A stretch of 64,000 bases of DNA from Oncomelania hupensis (Eukaryota > Mollusca > Gastropoda > Littorinimorpha > Pomatiopsidae), in the NCBI GenBank assembly GCA_036898135.1, contig CM072513.1:13769522-13833521 (forward strand), written 5' to 3'. The notes below the pieces were generated by a model that saw nothing but the letters and a program-made list of their open reading frames with translations, was not told the origin of the DNA and searched no databases. The position numbers were made by a program, and so were the translations under genes. Positions 58,751 to 64,000 of the stretch are shown here, in pieces; position 1 is the first letter of the stretch; the number at the start of each line of letters is the position of its first letter.

Positions 58751-59735
58751 AAATATTTAATTAAAAAAAGAGAAGGTTGGAGACAGGACGATAGTTCTTA
58801 ATGATAGTTGGCTCTTTTAAGAAGAGAGCGGATAATGGCAGTCTTGAAGCAGAGTGGGACAGAGCCAGATTGAAGAGAAGTGTTCACGATTGTGGATATA
58901 GAAGGAAGTATGTCAGCAAGGCAGTCTTTAAACACAGAGGCATGAATAGGGTCTAACTTGCATGATTTGAAAGGCATAGTTTTCAGTATTTCTTCCACTT
59001 CTGTTTCAGCGACAGGCTGGAAAAGGAGGAGAGAATGGCCAGGGAAAGACGGTTCCAGAGGAAAGGATGAGAAAGGGGTCTGATTGAGCTTGCTGCGGAT
59101 GTTTTCTGTCTTTGAAGAGAAGAAGTTAGAGAAGGCTGATGGTAGTTCTGAGGGAGTGACAGTTGAAGGCAGAGGAAAAGTGCTAGTGTTTCCAAGTAGG
59201 TTGTTTAAAGTGATGAAGAGTTCTTTGGAGGAGGTGCACATTTTCGACTTTTTTGTATGAATGTTGTCTTTTGGCTGTGAAGATTGCTGTGTTATCCATG
59301 TGCTTTTGTCTTACGTGTGCCTGCTTGTGGATGGCGAGTTTGGATGCCCGCCATCTGCGTTCGGCTCTCCAATGCTCCCGCTTGGCCTTGCCGATTACTA
59401 CGGCGCGGATGGACGGGTAGTGACGGTGCGTGTAAATGCAGGTGTGTGTTTGTCAAGGAGGGCGCGGAGTGCGGTGTTGTAGTGTGAGGCAGGGTCAGCG
59501 TCAGGTGGTATGGACGAGAGAAGACGTGCTGCTTCAGAGGAGAATGAATCCTTGTTGGTGGCCTTGAGGTTGCGACATGTGAGTTTGCGTTTGTTTTTCC
59601 CATGGTCAGATTCAAGGTCAGGTGAAAAGTTGACATCAAAACCTACAATGTCTGATTCTCTGGCCATCGCCCAATCAATGATGTGGCCAGAGCGAGAGAA
59701 GGTGGCCTCAGAAACAAACTAGGCGATTGAGACGC
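58750..59735 (-). pseudogene. CR1/Rex1-type LINE, linker and start of RT, minus strand
   Basis: The minus-strand translation, from 59670 down, gives MARESDIVGFDVNFSPDLES (end of the endonuclease), ALLDKHTPAFTRTVTTRPSAP, a lysine/arginine-rich linker, CTSSKELFITLNNLLGN, ELPSAFSNFFSSKTENIRSK and SCKLDPIHASVFKDCLADIL leading to the RT start, where it ends at about 58790. It is the same type as the linker and RT start at 36950-37800. Frameshifts and the loss of the RT core make it inactive. Confidence 0.85.
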
Positions 59736-60397
59736 ATAGATCAGATCATTTTGTTTGCAAAGCATTCAATAACAGAGTATATTTACCTTTTGATTTGAAT
59801 TTTCGTTGTTGCTAGAGGAAACTTTGTATAATGTCGGTAATTTTCGTCGGTCGATATTGTTGAGAATTTTCTGGAATTACTTGTTTATTATCGACCGAAG
59901 CTTCGAGATAGATCTGGTAAAAGCTAAGCGATTCTTCTTACCTAAAAAAGGTTACATGACGTAAGACAGTGCATTGCTCCGATGACGAGTTTTATTTTGA
60001 TTGGATGTTATTGCGTCGTGCTGGAATGTTCGAACTTTTTCTCGATCGCAGAGAGACTATATAAGTAACGCACTACTGTCTGCTTGTATGGGATATCGCC
60101 CCCTATACGCTTATGTGTCCGGGGACGTTAATCTATTTAACTAACTAACTTGTATGGAAGATTTATAATGATTTTTGATGATGATCTTTGAAGTGATTTT
60201 CGGAAAGGGATTTTATATGCAGTTGTTGATGCTTGCGGAATAATTAAAGTTGGAAAACTTTATACGACGACTCCTGCCTTGTTGCTGAGTGAACAGGCTG
60301 CGTGGATAAACGAATTCGAGTTGCACTTATCAAGGTTCAAGCATCGGGGCTGAATAACTATTGATAAATAGCCACGTGTATGGATAAGTTGTGACAG
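59736..60397 (+). mobile_element. diverged solo LTR of the Gypsy family
   Basis: It aligns with the LTR at 8739-9379: tttgcaaagcattcaataac, gtcggtcgatattgttgaga, gttggaaaactttatacgac, gaacaggctgcgtggataaa and catcggggctgaat. It ends gttgtgaca at 60397. About 80 bp near 60080-60150 (including cgccccctatacgcttatg) is absent in the full element. The 5' end is decayed, so the start is approximate. It splits a LINE. Confidence 0.85.
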
Positions 60398-61070
60398 ATG
60401 CGTTTTGTTTGCCAATTATCCTGTTTGTCAAAGTGTATGTTGGTGTCGCCAAGAATGAGGAGTTTGCAAAGTTTTGAGGAATAGAGATTAAAAAAATTGT
60501 TCAAACTGTTTGTGAATCATGACAGGAGATAGATTGTTCTTGTCAATGGGGACGGAGGAGGGGAGGGGAGGGGAAGGGATGCGGTAGTTGAGAATGAAGA
60601 TGATGGTTTAACCGTGAAGGGCGAGAGTGGCTTCCACAAACTCCAAAAGTCATGAGCAAAAGGTGCTGAGAGAGTGAAATGCGGAAAGAATCCCTATGGA
60701 TGTTACCAACGCCTCCAATCTTTGAGGACCGGGGGGTGGGGGGTGGGGGGGGGGACGAAGATAACAAATATCCAAGGGGTGTGGTGGACTGAACCAGGTT
60801 TCAGTAAGTGATAAAATATCTAACTTTCTATCCAAAATATAGGCACAGATTTTGTCGGCCCTTGAATCAGCAACAATAGTGTGCGCATTAAACAAACAAA
60901 GGAGCATGCTGTCTTTTTTCTCGAGTTTTCAGAAGAGGGTGAGCACAACAATGAGTCTTCGGAAATGCGAGATGCAGAGGGTACCAAACAAAAATCAGAG
61001 GGAAGATATGAAAGGAGGGGAATTGTGTACTCACTGTTTAACATCTTTTCTGAGTGTCATGTGATATGAA
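60398..61070 (-). pseudogene. CR1/Rex1-type LINE, endonuclease fragment, minus strand
   Basis: Minus-strand translation gives LLCLFNAHTIVADSRADKIC, YILDRKLDILSLTETWFSPP (endonuclease start, with the catalytic-type TETW) near 60780-60900, and LGDTNIHFDKQDNWQTKRI near 60390-60450. The next endonuclease motifs lie on the other side of the solo LTR (59735). G runs at 60729-60752 and a frame break occur in the middle. Together with 58750-59735 this is one element of about 2.3 kb before the LTR insertion. Confidence 0.82.
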
Positions 61071-61696
61071 TAATTTGATGCAAAATATAATGTTTTGATC
61101 CTCGAACAATGTGTGAATGCTAATGAGCGAAGGGAGGTATTTTCTTTACGCTACAATCCAACCTAAAGAAACCATGAAAGAAACTCTATGTTTGGCCCTG
61201 GTTATGGAGTCCTTGCCAACAGCATATTATGGATTAGTGTCTATTTTCACTGCATGCACTCCCGCTGCATGTAGGTCATTACCACAATGAAGAAACGGTT
61301 CTAACTGTTTCCGATTCTGTCCAACCACGGTCTTGTCTTTTATTCTCAGTCTGTATCCCAAGATGTTTAGCAGTATTACACGCCAAAGATATGAGATACA
61401 GGATATTTTATTGCCAATTGAATAATACAAAAAGAATGCATTTGGTCAAAGCTGTAGCACCACAGACAAATGCACACATACAACATAGTGAACAAGCTGA
61501 CAGCAAATCACAATAAAAGGATAAGAAGGTTAAAATCCTAAAACAGATGAACTGTACAAAAGGGCAAATATAGAGTTGCCTGTCAACCACAGAGTTTTGT
61601 TCATAGCGTTTATTTTAGCTTGTGATAATGCATTGCCCCAGGTGCACGCCATTTCTCTTGTTGAGAAGCCTAGGGAGTGATTAAAACACAGAAGGG
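61071..61696. other. unassigned sequence
   Basis: No gene or recognised repeat in about 630 bp. Confidence 0.4.
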
Positions 61697-61697
61697 T

Positions 61698-61922
61698 AAT
61701 GAACCGCAAACATCCCAATATCTGGATGTTCCTCACTATAATGAACCGCAAACATCCCAACATCTGGATGTTCCTCACTGTAATGAACCGCAAGCATCCC
61801 AACATCTGGATGTTCCTCACTGTAATGAACTGCAAACATCCCAACATCTGGATGTTCCTCACTGTAAATAGTTCAAGTGTAATGAACCGCAAACATCCCA
61901 ACATCTGGATGTTCCTCACTGT
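61698..61922. repeat. 42-bp minisatellite, 5 units
   Basis: Units start atgaaccgcaaacatccc at 61699, 61741, 61783, 61825 and 61882; the last is displaced by a 15-bp insertion. Each unit has an imperfect hairpin (aacatcc ... ggatgtt). As 42 is a multiple of 3, a 134-codon frame (61699-62103) stays open and adds about 60 non-repetitive codons (YRKRHGKHAGTIHNIVTK); no domain is recognised and it is not called as a gene. Confidence 0.92.
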
Positions 61923-62200
61923 CTTGAAAGGGGAATCAATCCCATACGGCGATGGTGGTGCATGCAGCAAAGAGTCGTACAGGAAAAGACATGGCAAGCA
62001 TGCTGGCACAATCCACAACATTGTTACTAAATACCAGGCCCTATCCCAAAATGCAGACTTTCTGGAGTTCTTGATCGGCATCCTATACAATTTCCAATTT
62101 TGATTTCTCAGAGACTCTGATCATGTTTCTCAGACAATGACTTTTATCGCTTTTGTTTTCATTTATCATATTTAAAATGCAAACTAATTGATTTTTTAAT
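61923..62200. other. unassigned sequence
   Basis: Contains the non-repetitive end of the open frame noted with the 42-bp array. Nothing else recognised. Confidence 0.4.
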
Positions 62201-62299
62201 TTTCAAATTAGGCGATGTTTTTCTTCATTTTAATACAACTTCCATTGCAGGCATACAGCTTGTGTTTTTGTGCATGTACGCTTTTTGTGTTTGTGTATA

Positions 62300-62440
62300 T
62301 GCTCCCCCCACTGTCTCCTTTTTGTCTTTCTCCCTTCTGTCTTTCGCCGATCTGTCCCATTCTTCCTTTTGTCTTTCTCTCTTTTGTCTTTCTCCTATTT
62401 GTCCATTCGCTCTTTTGTCTTTCTTCATTTTGTCCATATT
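62300..62440. repeat. pyrimidine-rich degenerate repeat
   Basis: Imperfect repeats of ttttgtctttctc about every 14-28 bp. Confidence 0.8.
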
Positions 62441-63425
62441 GTTGCTAAAGCAATACCGACCGAAAAAAAACTAACATTATGCCAAGCTTTTCCAGCATCA
62501 GCATTGAACCTAATCAAAACTACAGAAATGCTATCATTACACGCTTCATTGCTAAACAAAGTTCTCCATTATCATGCGCGTCACAATGGTAACGAACAGA
62601 ATTTTTCTGACGTAATACAATATGGCAGACTTCTTTAAAGGTAGGGAACTGTGAGGTGTTGTCAACGCTTTCAGTTTAAGGAAACGAAATAAGAAATTAT
62701 GCTCATACCTCTGTTGTTATCTGTATTTTGTAGTTGTGGGCACTGCAGAATGTCAGGCCCGGTGTGGCATCATTCCAAACACGATGCTGGGGATAATCAA
62801 ATCAGGAAAGTATTGTCACTTATTTTCAACTGGTAATATATTGAACGCATTTAGCATGGAAACTGATGACAAGAAGCCTATGTTTAAGCTAACAAAGGCA
62901 CCGTAGCTCTAACTAATCTTCAAGTTCGTGTACAATCAAACATTTACTGATGTGAGTCCGGAATATGATCCTTTCGCGTTTGGAACCGATCCTAGAGCGT
63001 GGTAGTATTATGGACCATTTTGAAATGGGTTGAAAATCCAGGGACAAGGCAGAGAATAATCTCTGGTAGACCATCCTATACCAACCAAACGGTGCATCCG
63101 GTTAGCACAGTCAATGTTAATGTCGGGCCGGGGATAAGCTCTGATACTCGGAGTGAAATCTATATTCCTTCGGTGCATGCGTCCACTTCAATTTATCTTG
63201 TGCAAGGCATGATTTTTTGGGGTCCTCTTCTCGAGATCTCCTTGATCTGAAGGCCTACCTTTTGGCTTGTTGATATCAAATGTCACTGGTGAACACACGT
63301 TGTGCAGTTGTTTCACTAATGAAATAGCCTTTTCACCACGGAAATGCTGATAAGGGCGCAACGTCGTGTAGCTTGGGTAGGGTACACTTGTACCTATAAA
63401 ACAATGTATTATTCGCTCCACAATT
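62441..63425. other. unassigned sequence
   Basis: No gene recognised. Frames of 77-122 codons in this part have no motif I can name. Confidence 0.4.
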
Positions 63426-63512
63426 TGCCGTCACGTCATCTTTGGAATTTGCCGTCACGTCATCTTTGACGTCATCTTTGGAATTTGCCGTCACGTCATC
63501 TTTGGAATTTGC
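63426..63512. repeat. short repeat of gtcacgtcatctttggaattt
   Basis: Three full and one partial units of about 27 bp. The junction of the partial unit gives tgacgtca (63467-63474), which matches the cAMP-response element sequence; regulatory use is not shown. Confidence 0.85.
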
Positions 63513-63865
63513 AAGCCTGTGGCAAACTTGTGGATTTTTTTCCCCCAATATAATTTTTTTTCCCCTCTCGCATTCACGGTGAAAAAGTTTTAAGAGTTGT
63601 TGACGGGTCAAATACACAGTCATTCCCACCTACATTTAATAAATACAGTATCAATTTTCTCTAATAGCTGTACATCAACAAAAGCGAGAAGGCGAATAAT
63701 AAATATCTAGACGACGTGCAGTGACGATGTGGAGTGCAAACTGTGTACAACGAAAGTGTTACGTTTTCTTTTTATTGATTGATGATTTGGTTTAACTGCC
63801 TTCAAAACGTGTTAATTTGCCAGTGAGATAACAAGGTTGTCTTGCATCTTGTATCCATCACAGTG
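63513..63865. other. unassigned sequence
   Basis: No gene or repeat recognised in about 350 bp. Confidence 0.4.
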
Positions 63866-64000
63866 ACTTAGTGAAGTAGCCTGTCTCTCAATGATCAGAC
63901 GGCACAGAGGTTAGCGAAGTATATCTATCAATGATCAGACGGCACAGGGGTTAGTGAAGTATGTCTATCAATGATCAGACGGCACAGACTCAGGTCCACG
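63866..64000. repeat. about 40-bp tandem repeat at the window edge
   Basis: Three units with atgatcagacggcacag and ttagtgaagtatgtctatca; the first unit is diverged. The third is incomplete before the window ends. Confidence 0.85.

Noticed and set aside
61699..61922. Regularly spaced 42-bp units with hairpins, resembling a CRISPR array
   Set aside because: There are no spacers (units are directly adjacent) and no cas genes; it is a minisatellite.
63188..63629. Minus-strand frames at the right edge as host exons
   Set aside because: Motifs such as LRPYQHFRGEKAISLVKQL could not be tied to any family; the second frame runs through short tandem repeats.

Overview
Organism. This is repeat-dense eukaryotic DNA with no prokaryotic gene organisation, no operons and no host gene that I can recognise. 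The mix of elements (a Ty3/Gypsy element of the coral/mollusc type, an RTE-like LINE family with the KLRWYGHVTR C-terminus, CR1/Rex1-type LINEs, hAT transposons, tRNA- and 5S-related SINEs, very long tetranucleotide tracts) points to a marine invertebrate, most likely a mollusc. That assignment is inference; the window has no rRNA or mitochondrial marker. Almost all long open frames are either transposon proteins or translated simple repeats.

Layout. 1-8.7 kb: two minus-strand SINE copies with a 5S-rRNA-like internal promoter, a 37-38 bp minisatellite between them, trinucleotide tracts, a palindromic AT-rich array, and a decayed minus-strand CR1-like LINE carrying a small RTE insertion. 8.74-14.33 kb: a complete, very young Ty3/Gypsy element (LTRs 641 and 642 bp, 2 substitutions and 2 small indels apart) with one 1172-codon frame in the order gag, protease, integrase, RT remnant. 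Integrase precedes RT as in the Gmr1 clade, and the RT core is missing. 15-21.4 kb: an RTE copy hit by a SINE and by a 2.1 kb insertion, a tRNA-derived SINE with target-site duplications, and a CR1-type 3' fragment. 21.6-24.7 kb: one hAT element nested inside another, each with terminal inverted repeats and a 5-bp duplication. 24.8-27.1 kb: a solo LTR and a 27-bp minisatellite with an 88-bp higher-order form. 28.8-32.3 kb: about 2 kb of GATA repeat split by a third hAT copy. 34.7-48.8 kb: minisatellites, a long CR1/Rex1-type LINE, and a 5.5 kb satellite (18/22-bp monomers) that changes strand at 40,356-40,359 and looks like the core of an inverted duplication. 50-57 kb: dispersed repeats, an element with inverted ends around a compound tetranucleotide tract, and three RTE copies. 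57.7-61.1 kb: a pogo/Tigger-like non-autonomous transposon and a minus-strand LINE split by a diverged solo LTR. 61-64 kb: short minisatellites and unassigned sequence.

How the parts relate. Ten copies of one RTE-like family lie in the window; seven have recognisable 8-13 bp target-site duplications, so insertion order can be read. The Gypsy LTR family appears three times (one full element, two solo LTRs of different age). The same hAT family appears at 23-24.6 kb and 29.3-30.7 kb with different disabling mutations. At least two minisatellites are amplified pieces of dispersed repeats seen elsewhere in the window. Together this reads as a mobile-element and satellite accumulation zone, such as pericentromeric, subtelomeric or sex-linked heterochromatin; the location is inference.
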